From contig DAJC01000036.1 in assembly GCA_002498845.1 (NCBI GenBank), positions 21,805 to 45,576 of the forward strand: a stretch of 23,772 nucleotides of DNA. Direction: 5' to 3'. The notes beneath the pieces were generated by a model. It was not told the origin of the DNA. It did no database searches and saw only the letters and a program-made list of their open reading frames with translations. The number at the start of each line of letters is the position of its first letter. The stretch's first letter is position 1. Positions 15,343 to 23,512 of this stretch are shown piece by piece. Made by a program: the position numbers and the translations under genes. This DNA comes from Thermoplasmatales archaeon UBA509. Its GTDB lineage: Archaea > Thermoplasmatota > Thermoplasmata > Thermoplasmatales > Thermoplasmataceae.

Positions 15343-18300
15343 AGCCATAGGCGAGAAGAAAGGACAGGCAAGCAATAACAAATGGATAGAGTACGATCCC
15401 AGATCAAGAGAATGGGAGAATGTATACAGATCAAGATGGGATCACACCAAGATCGTCCGATCAACACATGGCGTGAACTGCACCGGTTCCTGCAGTTGGC
15501 AGGTGTACGTCAAAGATGGAATAATAACCTGGGAAACACAGCAAACAGACTACCCATCCAATGGTCAGGATTTTCCTGAATACGAGCCCAGGGGTTGTCC
15601 TCGGGGAGCAACATTTTCTTGGTATACTTATAGTCCAATGAGAGTAAAATATCCATATATACGTGGGTCTCTTGTAAGAATGTGGAGAAAGGCACTCAGT
15701 GAAACCGGGAATCCTGTATCTGCGTGGGACAGTATTACCAGCGATCCGCAGCAAAGGGATAAATATGTCAAGGATCGTGGAAAAGGAGGTTTTGTCAGAA
15801 GCAATTGGGATGAAATATCCCAGATAATATCCGCTTCTCTGATCTCAACTATAAAGAAGTATGGACCGGATCGGATACTGGGGTTTACACCTATTCCCGC
15901 CATGTCCATGGTCAGCTACGCAGCAGGTTCACGTTTCCTATCATTGATAGGAGGAAGCATGCTCAGTTTTTATGACTGGTATGCTGACTTGCCCCCCGCT
16001 TCACCGCAGATATGGGGTGAGCAGACAGACGTCCCTGAAAGTGCGGACTGGTACAATTCCAAATATTTTATCATATGGGGAACAAACCTCCCCCAAACAA
16101 GGACACCTGATGCACATTTTATGGTTGAGGCCAGATACAACGGGACAAAAGTTGTTGGCGTAAGCCCTGATTATGCCGAATACATAAAGTTCAGTGACCT
16201 CTGGCTTCCCGCAAAGGCCGGCACAGATGCCGCACTTGCCCTGTCGATGGCACACGTGATTATCAAGGAGTTTTATGCAGATCGGCTTGAACCATATTTC
16301 GCCTCCTATGCAAAAAAGTACACTGATCTGCCATTCCTTGTCATCCTTAAAAAGGAAGGCGATGACTACAGGTCAGACAGATTCCTGAGGGCCAGTGATC
16401 TCGGGGTCGGCGAGAAATATTCTGAATGGAAAACGGTTGTGTGGAACAGCGCCTCAGGGAAATTGAGTATACCCGGCGGGAGTATAGGCTACAGGTGGGA
16501 TGAGTCATCCAGATGGAATCTGGACCTTGTCGGAGTAGATAATGAGAAAATAGATCCTGCATTAACATTTGTGGGATCGGAGGATTCTGTTGAGCTGGTT
16601 AAATTCCCATTTTTCGACGAATCTGGCTCATATACGTCAACGCGTGGGGTTCCAGTGAAAAAAGTAAAAAGCGCAGACGGGGGTATGATATCCGTCACCA
16701 CAGTATTCGATCTCTTTGCAGCAAGTCTGGGCGTACCTCGTGGCCTGAAAGGTGACTATCCCGAAAACTATGAATCCGATGGGGCATACACTCCAGCGTG
16801 GCAGGAAAAGATAACAGGGGTGGACAGGAATCTGGCTATTAGAGTAGCCAGAGAATTTGCTGACAACGCCGCTAAAACCAATGGAAAATCAATGATCGCC
16901 ATGGGCGCGGGCACAAATCACTGGTACAACAGCGACGTCATATACAGAAGTATCATCAGTCTGGTGCTTCTCACAGGCAGCCAGGGAGTTAATGGTGGTG
17001 GCTGGGCGCATTACGTGGGCCAGGAAAAGGTTAGACCGTTCGAAGGCTGGAGCAATATTGCTTTTGCAATGGACTGGGAACCAGCTTCAAGACTTCAGAA
17101 TGGTACCTCATTTTTCTATCTGGCATCAGATCAGTTCAGGTATGAGCAGAAATATGACTACACACAGTTAACTCCATTTCAGGGGAAATATGCCGGCAAG
17201 CACCCTGCGGATCTTCTGGCTCTAGCTGTGAGGGAAGGCTGGCAATCAAGTTATCCCCAGACCAACAGAAACCCTCTGGACATTGCCAAGGAAGCCCGGG
17301 AAGCAGGCTGCAAGACAAATGAGGAGGTGGGTCAATACGTTGTCAAAAAGTTCCTTTCCGGTGATATTAAATTCTCCGTCGAGGAACCAGATAATGAAAA
17401 AAACTTCCCTCGAGTGCTTTTCCTGTGGCGTTCCAATCTAATAGGTGCAGCAGGGAAAGGCCATGAATATTTCATAAAACACATGATTGGATCAAGTGGC
17501 CATCCGCTTGGTGACTTAAGCGAAAGCTGGAAACCGGAAACTGTTTCCATACCAGAGAAAGTACCGGAGGGGAAACTTGACCTAATGGTAGATGTGGACT
17601 TCCGAATGACAAGTTCCGCCCTATATTCCGATATCGTGCTGCCTGCAGCCACATGGTACGAGAAATATGACATTAGCAGCACTGACATGCATCCCTTCGT
17701 CCATCCATTCAGTGCGGCTATATCACCGCCATGGGAAACTAGGTCGGACTGGGAAACTTTCAAGATACTTGCCAAGAATTTCTCAGAAATGGCTGCCAAG
17801 GAGCTTCCTGAGGTTGAGGATGTAATGCTGAATTCCATGCAGCATGATTCAATCGATGAAATTGCGCAGCCATTTGGAACTGTCGATGACTGGTTAAGTT
17901 CAAAAACAACCCCAATACCTGGAAAGAACTTTCCCAAAGTTTCTCTCGTAAAAAGGGACTATACCAAAATTTATGACAAGATGGTAACCCTTGGCCCTCT
18001 GGAGAAGAAAAGGATAACTGCAAAAGGCATAACGATCCCCGGAGAGAATGCATTCCATGATCTGCTTGAGAGCAAATTGCCGGCATATGATGTGCAGGGT
18101 TCAAGTTTTGGCCTTCCATCAATTAAGGAAGAGCGGCAGGTTGCCGATGCAATGATGACACTTTCCGGTGCGACCAATGGCCACCGGTCTCAAGAAGAAT
18201 GGGCCTTCCTTTCTAAGAAGATGGGGAAGAACCTCACTGAATCATTCCGGGGGAATTATGAAACGGATATCTCGTTCGATGACCTCGTTAGGCAGCCCAG

Positions 18301-19000
18301 ACGTGCAATTGCCGGCCCCGTTTGGAGCGGCAATGAAGGTGGTGGGAGGCGTTATTCTCCATTTACAACGAACGTTGAATTTTCAATCCCCTGGAGAACA
18401 TTGACAGGCAGACAGGCATTTTATCTGGACCACGAATTAATATCGGAAATGGCCGAGAATTTGCCCATTTATAAGCCTCCGTTGGGGCTTGCATTCTATA
18501 CAAACAAGGAGGACGGCGCGCGACTGGCAACAGGCAAACATCTTACAGTAAGATATCTGACACCACATCAGAAATGGGGCATTCACTCCACCTACGCCGA
18601 CACGCCCATCATGCTTACACTTTTCCGCGGAGGGCAGTATGTGTGGATTAATGAGGATGACGCAAAGGAGATTGATCTGAAAGATAACGACTGGGTGGAA
18701 ATTTACAACATGAACGGTGTTGTTGTTGCAAGAGCTGTCCTGTCATACAGGATACCCAGAGGAGATGCAATAATGTATCACGCACAGGATCGTACAGTGG
18801 GAACACCAGGAAGTGAGATAACCGGAGATAGGGGCGGAACACACAACAGTGTTACGCGTGTGATACTGAAACCAACCCATTTAATAGGCGGATATGCGCA
18901 GCTGGCATTCTTTTTTAATTATTACGGGCCAACCGGTCACCAGAGAGATGCAACAGCTTTCATCCGCAAACTCAACGAGGTGAAATGGCTTGAAGGTTAA
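15335..19000 (+). CDS. narG: Respiratory nitrate reductase alpha subunit (Mo-bisMGD)
   Basis: Catalytic subunit reducing nitrate to nitrite, 1221 aa (about 1247 in E. coli). The FS0 4Fe-4S ligands are His45, Cys49, Cys53 (STHGVNCTGSCSW) and Cys88 (EPRGCPRG). The molybdenum-ligating aspartate is Asp214 in SFYDWYADLPPAS, followed by WGEQTDVPESADWYNS and NLPQTRTPDAHF. The C-terminal LTPHQKWGIHSTY and MYHAQDRT blocks of the MGD-binding domain are present. The frame is intact. The N-terminus (MTEAIGEKKGQ) has no twin-arginine signal, so the enzyme should stay on the cytoplasmic side. Start ATG 15335 follows a strong AGGAGGAAA. The sequence is strikingly close to bacterial NarG, suggesting transfer from bacteria. 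Confidence 0.97.
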   Translation: MTEAIGEKKGQASNNKWIEYDPRSREWENVYRSRWDHTKIVRSTHGVNCTGSCSWQVYVKDGIITWETQQTDYPSNGQDFPEYEPRGCPRGATFSWYTYSPMRVKYPYIRGSLVRMWRKALSETGNPVSAWDSITSDPQQRDKYVKDRGKGGFVRSNWDEISQIISASLISTIKKYGPDRILGFTPIPAMSMVSYAAGSRFLSLIGGSMLSFYDWYADLPPASPQIWGEQTDVPESADWYNSKYFIIWGTNLPQTRTPDAHFMVEARYNGTKVVGVSPDYAEYIKFSDLWLPAKAGTDAALALSMAHVIIKEFYADRLEPYFASYAKKYTDLPFLVILKKEGDDYRSDRFLRASDLGVGEKYSEWKTVVWNSASGKLSIPGGSIGYRWDESSRWNLDLVGVDNEKIDPALTFVGSEDSVELVKFPFFDESGSYTSTRGVPVKKVKSADGGMISVTTVFDLFAASLGVPRGLKGDYPENYESDGAYTPAWQEKITGVDRNLAIRVAREFADNAAKTNGKSMIAMGAGTNHWYNSDVIYRSIISLVLLTGSQGVNGGGWAHYVGQEKVRPFEGWSNIAFAMDWEPASRLQNGTSFFYLASDQFRYEQKYDYTQLTPFQGKYAGKHPADLLALAVREGWQSSYPQTNRNPLDIAKEAREAGCKTNEEVGQYVVKKFLSGDIKFSVEEPDNEKNFPRVLFLWRSNLIGAAGKGHEYFIKHMIGSSGHPLGDLSESWKPETVSIPEKVPEGKLDLMVDVDFRMTSSALYSDIVLPAATWYEKYDISSTDMHPFVHPFSAAISPPWETRSDWETFKILAKNFSEMAAKELPEVEDVMLNSMQHDSIDEIAQPFGTVDDWLSSKTTPIPGKNFPKVSLVKRDYTKIYDKMVTLGPLEKKRITAKGITIPGENAFHDLLESKLPAYDVQGSSFGLPSIKEERQVADAMMTLSGATNGHRSQEEWAFLSKKMGKNLTESFRGNYETDISFDDLVRQPRRAIAGPVWSGNEGGGRRYSPFTTNVEFSIPWRTLTGRQAFYLDHELISEMAENLPIYKPPLGLAFYTNKEDGARLATGKHLTVRYLTPHQKWGIHSTYADTPIMLTLFRGGQYVWINEDDAKEIDLKDNDWVEIYNMNGVVVARAVLSYRIPRGDAIMYHAQDRTVGTPGSEITGDRGGTHNSVTRVILKPTHLIGGYAQLAFFFNYYGPTGHQRDATAFIRKLNEVKWLEG

Positions 19001-20483
19001 GTCCCAGATAGCTATGGTGATGAACCTTGACAAATGCATAGGATGCCACACCTGCAGTGTAACGTGCAAGAACGTGTGGACCAATAGGCCCGGCACGGAG
19101 TACATGTGGTTCAATAATGTTGAAACACGGCCAGGCCCCGGTTATCCCACTGCATGGGAAAATCAGGACAAGTATAAGGGAGGATGGATTCTGAAGAACG
19201 GCAAGCTGCGTTTGAGATCGGGCGGCTCCCTCCAGCGGCTTCTCAATATATTCTTCAATCCGGATCTTCCAACAATAGATGACTATTATGAGCCCTGGAA
19301 CTATGACTATGGCAATCTTCTGGACAGCGCCAGGAAGGAACATCAACCTGTTGCGAAACCGTTCTCTTCCCTGACCGGCGAGTTCATAGATAATCCTAAA
19401 TGGGGGCCGAACTGGAATGACGACCTGGCTGGCGGGACCGCAACTTCATCCATGGATCCAAATCTCAGGGAATTGCAGAATCACCTTGCTTTCGAATATG
19501 AGAAAGCATTTATGATATATCTTCCAAGGATATGTGAACATTGCCTGAATCCCGCTTGTGTGGCGGCATGCCCTGCCGGTGCCATATACAAGAGGGATGA
19601 GGATGGTATAGTTCTTGTCGACCAGGATTCATGCAGGGGCTGGAGGTTCTGTGTTACAGCTTGTCCATACAAGAAGGTATATTATAACTGGAACACGCAC
19701 AAATCAGAGAAGTGTACGTTCTGCTATCCAAGAATAGAGGCAGGTCTACCAACTGTGTGCTCTGAGACCTGCGTCGGCCGCATCAGATACCTTGGCCCTG
19801 TGCTTTACGACGCAGACAGGATAGAAGAAGCTGCTGCAGAGAATGACCCCAAGAAACTGTATGATTCGCAGCTATCAGTATTTCTCGATCCATTTGATCC
19901 TGAGGTGATTCAACACGCGCACGAAGAAGGAATAAATGATGCGTGGATCGAAGCTGCCCAGAAATCACCCGTATACAAAATGGCCGTCAAGTGGAAGGTC
20001 GCTCTTCCCTTGCACCCGGAATTCAGGACACTCCCAATGGTATGGTACGTTCCACCTCTGAGCCCCATTCTGAATACTGTGGATCACGAGGAGGAGATCG
20101 GAGCGTATGATTACGTCACCCTTGTTGACAGCATGAGAATACCCATGGAATATCTCGCATCAATCCTCTCTGCAGGTGACACAGAGACCATCAGGAAGGT
20201 TCTGGTGAAAATGAGTACAATGCGTGCTTATATGAGATCCTTGAATTTGAATGAGGCTGGAGGCGCAAAACTGCTAGAGGAATCTGAGTTATCTCCGGAA
20301 GATGTTGTGGAAATGTCAAGACTCTTCGGAGTTGCCAAATATGAGGAACGCTTTGTGATTCCTACCGGAAGAAGAGAGGCAACAGCAGATGCATCGTACC
20401 TCCAGGGAGCATGCAGCCTGGAGGGGATAGCGCCGGAAGAGGGGGTTATCTATCCTAAACTGAAGGGGGGTAGAGAACTCTGA
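18990..20483 (+). CDS. narH: Respiratory nitrate reductase beta subunit (iron-sulfur)
   Basis: Electron-transfer subunit, 497 aa, carrying three 4Fe-4S and one 3Fe-4S cluster between NarI hemes and NarG. The first cysteine group is Cys16, 19, 22 and 26 (CIGCHTCSVTC). A second lies in ICEHCLNPACVAACP (from Cys182). The third is CRGWRFCVTACP, where Trp replaces a cysteine exactly as in the 3Fe-4S site of known NarH. The fourth is KCTFCYPR plus VCSETCVGR. The start is TTG 18990, overlapping the narG stop by 11 nt with GAGGTG upstream; the resulting MKVKSQIAMVMNLDKC matches the family N-terminus. No signal peptide is present. The gene is intact and bacterial in character like narG. Confidence 0.97.
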   Translation: MKVKSQIAMVMNLDKCIGCHTCSVTCKNVWTNRPGTEYMWFNNVETRPGPGYPTAWENQDKYKGGWILKNGKLRLRSGGSLQRLLNIFFNPDLPTIDDYYEPWNYDYGNLLDSARKEHQPVAKPFSSLTGEFIDNPKWGPNWNDDLAGGTATSSMDPNLRELQNHLAFEYEKAFMIYLPRICEHCLNPACVAACPAGAIYKRDEDGIVLVDQDSCRGWRFCVTACPYKKVYYNWNTHKSEKCTFCYPRIEAGLPTVCSETCVGRIRYLGPVLYDADRIEEAAAENDPKKLYDSQLSVFLDPFDPEVIQHAHEEGINDAWIEAAQKSPVYKMAVKWKVALPLHPEFRTLPMVWYVPPLSPILNTVDHEEEIGAYDYVTLVDSMRIPMEYLASILSAGDTETIRKVLVKMSTMRAYMRSLNLNEAGGAKLLEESELSPEDVVEMSRLFGVAKYEERFVIPTGRREATADASYLQGACSLEGIAPEEGVIYPKLKGGREL

Positions 20484-20509
20484 TCTCAAATAAATCCGAT
20501 CTACTTCGG

Positions 20510-21064
20510 TTGGGTTCTATATTGTTGGATTATCCTGATTTTGTATCTGTGGGAGAACTCCTTGAGGACGTAACCAGGATATGCTCACCGTCCGACAACC
20601 CGGCTATTTCTACAATAATGAGTAATATCTCTGGGCTTGATATAGTGGACCTGCAGATGGAATACGTCAAAACGTTCGACATGAGCAAATCTGCCCCTCT
20701 ATATCTGACTGCGTTTGAGTATGGAGATTCTAGGAAGAGAGGAGATGCAATGGTTGAAATCAAGAGGATGATTGAATCAAGTGGATTCACCTTGAAAAAG
20801 AACGAGATACCAGATTATGTGCCTCTCTTATTATCGTTCTTGGGTTCGTTTCAGGACGGAAGTTTGCCCGAATCCCTGGAAATCAGATTGGCCCATTATT
20901 TTTCTGAAATAGCGACAAAGATTGATTCTCAACTGTACAGAGGGGTCTTTTCCCTCATGAAAGCCTTACTCACCAATAAAACAGACACTGCCACCAGGGA
21001 ATTTGTCGTGGCTGATACTGGCGAGATGCCGTACCCGTTAAGGTACGAAGGGGGCGAGTACTGA
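20510..21064 (+). CDS. narJ: Nitrate reductase assembly chaperone (TorD/NarJ family)
   Basis: Cytoplasmic chaperone that holds NarGH during molybdenum cofactor insertion. From TTG 20510 the protein is 184 aa. Its N-terminal LLDYPDFV and the central YVPLLLSFLGSF are the typical NarJ landmarks, and the C-terminal ALLTNK region fits the family. The true start is uncertain: the frame is open upstream to CTG 20480 with no ATG or GTG, and the extension (ISNKSDLLRLGSILLDYPD) completes the expected first helix. CTG 20480 overlaps the narH stop as CTGA and has AGGGGGG about 9 nt upstream, whereas TTG 20510 has no ribosome-binding site. The 3' end overlaps narI as TGATG. Confidence 0.9.
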   Translation: MGSILLDYPDFVSVGELLEDVTRICSPSDNPAISTIMSNISGLDIVDLQMEYVKTFDMSKSAPLYLTAFEYGDSRKRGDAMVEIKRMIESSGFTLKKNEIPDYVPLLLSFLGSFQDGSLPESLEIRLAHYFSEIATKIDSQLYRGVFSLMKALLTNKTDTATREFVVADTGEMPYPLRYEGGEY

Positions 21065-21798
21065 TGGATTTCCTGAATCAGCTTGCCTGGGTGATATACC
21101 CATATATGTCGTTCTCATTGATGATCATTGGCGTGGTTTACAGGTTCAAATACAGGCCTCTCAGCATAACATCCAAATCCAGTGAACTTCTGGAAAAGGA
21201 AAGATTGCGGTGGGGAGCCAGACTGTTCCATTACGGCATAATTTTTGTTATCCTGGGGCATTTCGCCGGACTCTTCGTGCCCATATCACTGCTTAACAGG
21301 TTCGGCGTGTCTGATTACATGAATTATGCTGTATCTGTTCTCGCTGGCGGCATTTTCGGCGTTATGGCATGGATTGGACTGGCTTATCTCATTGGCAGGC
21401 GGCTATTCGTTAAAAGAATACGGCAGAATTCGAGCTTCGGCGATACATATGTCCTTATCCTGCTTCTTGTGATCATGTCATTCGGCCTATCCCTTCCACT
21501 GGGATATGATCTTATCAATGGTTCCGCTGCATACAATTCAGTAATGTCAAACGTGGGCCAGTGGATGACTGGATTCTTCACCTTCAGGCCGGATGCGTCA
21601 CTGATGCAGGGCGTGCCACTTATTTTCAAAGTACACATATTGCTGTCTTTCCTTCTCTACCCGTCAATTCCTTTCACAAGGCTTATTCACATATTCACAA
21701 CACCTGTTAGATACCTCTACAGGAAACCACTGGTATTCCGGAGGATGAACAACGATCTTGCCAAATCTGGCGAACTTGAACTGCAGGGACAAAAATGA
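21064..21798 (+). CDS. narI: Respiratory nitrate reductase gamma subunit (di-heme cytochrome b)
   Basis: Membrane anchor that oxidises quinol and passes electrons to NarH, 244 aa with five membrane segments (about 5-27, 53-78, 88-110, 127-148, 185-205). The four heme-ligand histidines stand at His56 and His66 (LFHYGIIFVILGHFAG) and His191 and His209 (FKVHILLS, TRLIHIFTTP), with the same 10- and 18-residue spacings as E. coli NarI. ATG 21064 overlaps the narJ stop by one base (TGATG). A true NarI, rather than the different cytochrome b of archaeal periplasmic-side enzymes, supports a bacterial-type complex with a cytoplasmic active site. Confidence 0.95.
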   Translation: MDFLNQLAWVIYPYMSFSLMIIGVVYRFKYRPLSITSKSSELLEKERLRWGARLFHYGIIFVILGHFAGLFVPISLLNRFGVSDYMNYAVSVLAGGIFGVMAWIGLAYLIGRRLFVKRIRQNSSFGDTYVLILLLVIMSFGLSLPLGYDLINGSAAYNSVMSNVGQWMTGFFTFRPDASLMQGVPLIFKVHILLSFLLYPSIPFTRLIHIFTTPVRYLYRKPLVFRRMNNDLAKSGELELQGQK

Positions 21799-22880
21799 CT
21801 GAATTTATGCCTAGGTTGTTAGGAAGATGGGACAGCACTGCAAAAGATCTTCTGCCAGCATACTTTGCCATGGTGATGGCAACTGGCATAGTTGCCATCG
21901 CTGCACACATCTATGGAATGAATTATTTTGCACAGTTCCTGTTTTATGTCGATCTGATCGGCTATGCTGTTTTGTGGGCTCTTTCTTTGTACAGAATGGC
22001 CGTACATGGAAAGAGATATCTTGCGGATCTTATGGATCATGCCCGTGGCCCAGGCTTTTTCACGGTGATAGCAGGGAACAATACCCTGGGATCTGTTTTT
22101 CTACTGGTTGAGAAGAATTACACCATAGCATTCGGGTTATGGATATTTGGTTTCATACTGTGGGTTTTCTATCAATACTTCATATTCTCTGCACTTTCCT
22201 TAGATAAAAACAAACCCACGCTGGAGAAGGGAATCAATGGAGCCTGGCTCGTCGCAATCGTATCAACGCAATCCGTAGCAGTCCTTGCTGCACAGCTATC
22301 TCCACTGCATCACTGGATGTATCTTGTTGCTCTTGTCATGTACATGATCGGATGGATGACGTATATCCTGGTGATGTCACTGATAAATTACAGGTTGCTG
22401 TTCATGAAGCTGGATGCCTCCGATATTACTGGCCCATACTGGATTAATATGGGGGCAACAGCCATAACCACGCTTGCCGGAGCGCTCCTGCTCATAGAGG
22501 GTCAGGGACCGGATTTTGCTGAATTTACTGTGATAAGACCGTTTCTTCTTGGAGCCACTTTAATGATATGGGCATACGGCAGCTGGTGGATACCATGGCT
22601 ATTCATTGTTGGCATCTGGAAATATACCCGGGGACATGACAGGATATTGAGATACGATCCATTCTTCTGGAGCGGGGTATTTCCCATGGGTATGTACACT
22701 GTTTCCACGTATATGATGGCAAAAGCAACGACCTTCACTCAGTTCAAGGTTATTTCGGATTATTTCGTCTATATAGCCATAGTGGCATGGGTGTATGAAT
22801 TCATTGGTCTTGTTGTCAGGATATTCACCGGAAGAAGCAGAGATAATGTTCCAATGAAATATAAGACAACTATGGAATGA
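21795..22880 (+). CDS. SLAC1/TehA (TDT) family membrane transporter or channel
   Basis: The protein is 361 aa with about 10 membrane helices spread over its whole length. It starts MTEFMPRLL and has the family-type first helix DLLPAYFAMVMATGIVAIAA, with further signatures such as NNTLGSVFLL, INGAWLVAIVSTQSVAVLAA and PYWINMGATAITTLAGA. The TDT family (TehA, Mae1, Ssu1, plant SLAC1) moves anions such as malate, sulfite, chloride or nitrate. ATG 21795 overlaps the narI stop as ATGA, so it is translationally coupled to the reductase. No NarK/NarT is present in the window, so nitrate uptake or nitrite efflux is a reasonable inference but not demonstrated. Confidence 0.88.
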   Translation: MTEFMPRLLGRWDSTAKDLLPAYFAMVMATGIVAIAAHIYGMNYFAQFLFYVDLIGYAVLWALSLYRMAVHGKRYLADLMDHARGPGFFTVIAGNNTLGSVFLLVEKNYTIAFGLWIFGFILWVFYQYFIFSALSLDKNKPTLEKGINGAWLVAIVSTQSVAVLAAQLSPLHHWMYLVALVMYMIGWMTYILVMSLINYRLLFMKLDASDITGPYWINMGATAITTLAGALLLIEGQGPDFAEFTVIRPFLLGATLMIWAYGSWWIPWLFIVGIWKYTRGHDRILRYDPFFWSGVFPMGMYTVSTYMMAKATTFTQFKVISDYFVYIAIVAWVYEFIGLVVRIFTGRSRDNVPMKYKTTME

Positions 22881-22892
22881 AAGGAGGTAATT

Positions 22893-23324
22893 ATGTCAGG
22901 TCCAGCGCTAAAGAAAAAAAGATCACACATGATGATTCACAGAGCAGTCGAAGGAGAGATTGAAGAGGCGCTGGCTGTACTTGATGGCTATAATAGAAAT
23001 GCAGAATCCATCAACGGTATTGCTGTAAAAACACTCATTGATCTCTGGCATGATAAGGTTATAGCTCACGCAGATGAAGAGGAGGCATCTCTCTACGTGG
23101 AGATAAAGACGGCAGTCCCTAGGATGGATGCGACACTGTTGAAGCTATCAAGGGATCATGATCTGCTCAGGAAGTTGCTTGTGAATCTATCAACAGAATA
23201 TTCCACACACAGGGACTATGCTGAAATGTCAATGATTAATCATACTATGCTTAACATTTTGAAAATTCACTCCTCTGATGAAATGGTTATGCTCTCGGAT
23301 TGTGAAGAAAATCTCTCAACGTAA
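22893..23324 (+). CDS. Hemerythrin-like (HHE) protein
   Basis: Cytosolic four-helix protein of 143 aa with a di-iron-type ligand set: His12 and His16 in the first helix, His53, His59 and Glu62-64 (DLWHDKVIAHADEEE), His89, His106, His117, and His126 with Glu130. The order follows the hemerythrin/HHE family, although which of these bind iron cannot be settled by eye. Related proteins (YtfE/RIC, DUF2249-linked hemerythrins) bind O2 or NO or repair iron-sulfur clusters. ATG 22893 has an ideal AAGGAGGTAATT ribosome-binding site, 12 nt after the transporter stop. As the last gene of the nar operon, it is well placed to handle NO arising from nitrite. Confidence 0.85.
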   Translation: MSGPALKKKRSHMMIHRAVEGEIEEALAVLDGYNRNAESINGIAVKTLIDLWHDKVIAHADEEEASLYVEIKTAVPRMDATLLKLSRDHDLLRKLLVNLSTEYSTHRDYAEMSMINHTMLNILKIHSSDEMVMLSDCEENLST

Positions 23325-23329
23325 ACATT

Positions 23330-23480
23330 CAGGCAATATTGTCCCACAGATCAGCACTCATCAATCCAGCCGCCAGCCCATACCTGCTAATTTCTGAAAA
23401 GACTGAGAGCTTAGTTTATGGGGTACCAGATTTGCATTATACCGGGAACCATGGCATAGATTGACCAGAACTTCTGATCA
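23330..23480 (-). other. Possible decayed coding fragment between the nar operon and polB
   Basis: Minus-strand frames read FWSIYAMVPGIMQIWYP and then, one frame over, KLSVFSEISRYGLAAGLMSA up to a TGA near 23334. The two pieces could be the frameshifted end of a membrane protein. There are no start signals and no family call. Confidence 0.2.
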
Positions 23481-23481
23481 A

Positions 23482-23490
23482 CATATATTT
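23482..23490 (+). promoter_or_regulatory. TATA box for the polB gene
   Basis: CATATATTT is centred about 27 nt before ATG 23513, again leaderless spacing. Confidence 0.5.
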
Positions 23491-23512
23491 CAATGTAACC
23501 GCAATAGCAAGT

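Noticed and set aside
17332..17937. 201-codon open frame on the minus strand
   Set aside because: Lies wholly antisense to the conserved narG; no start signal or family motif.
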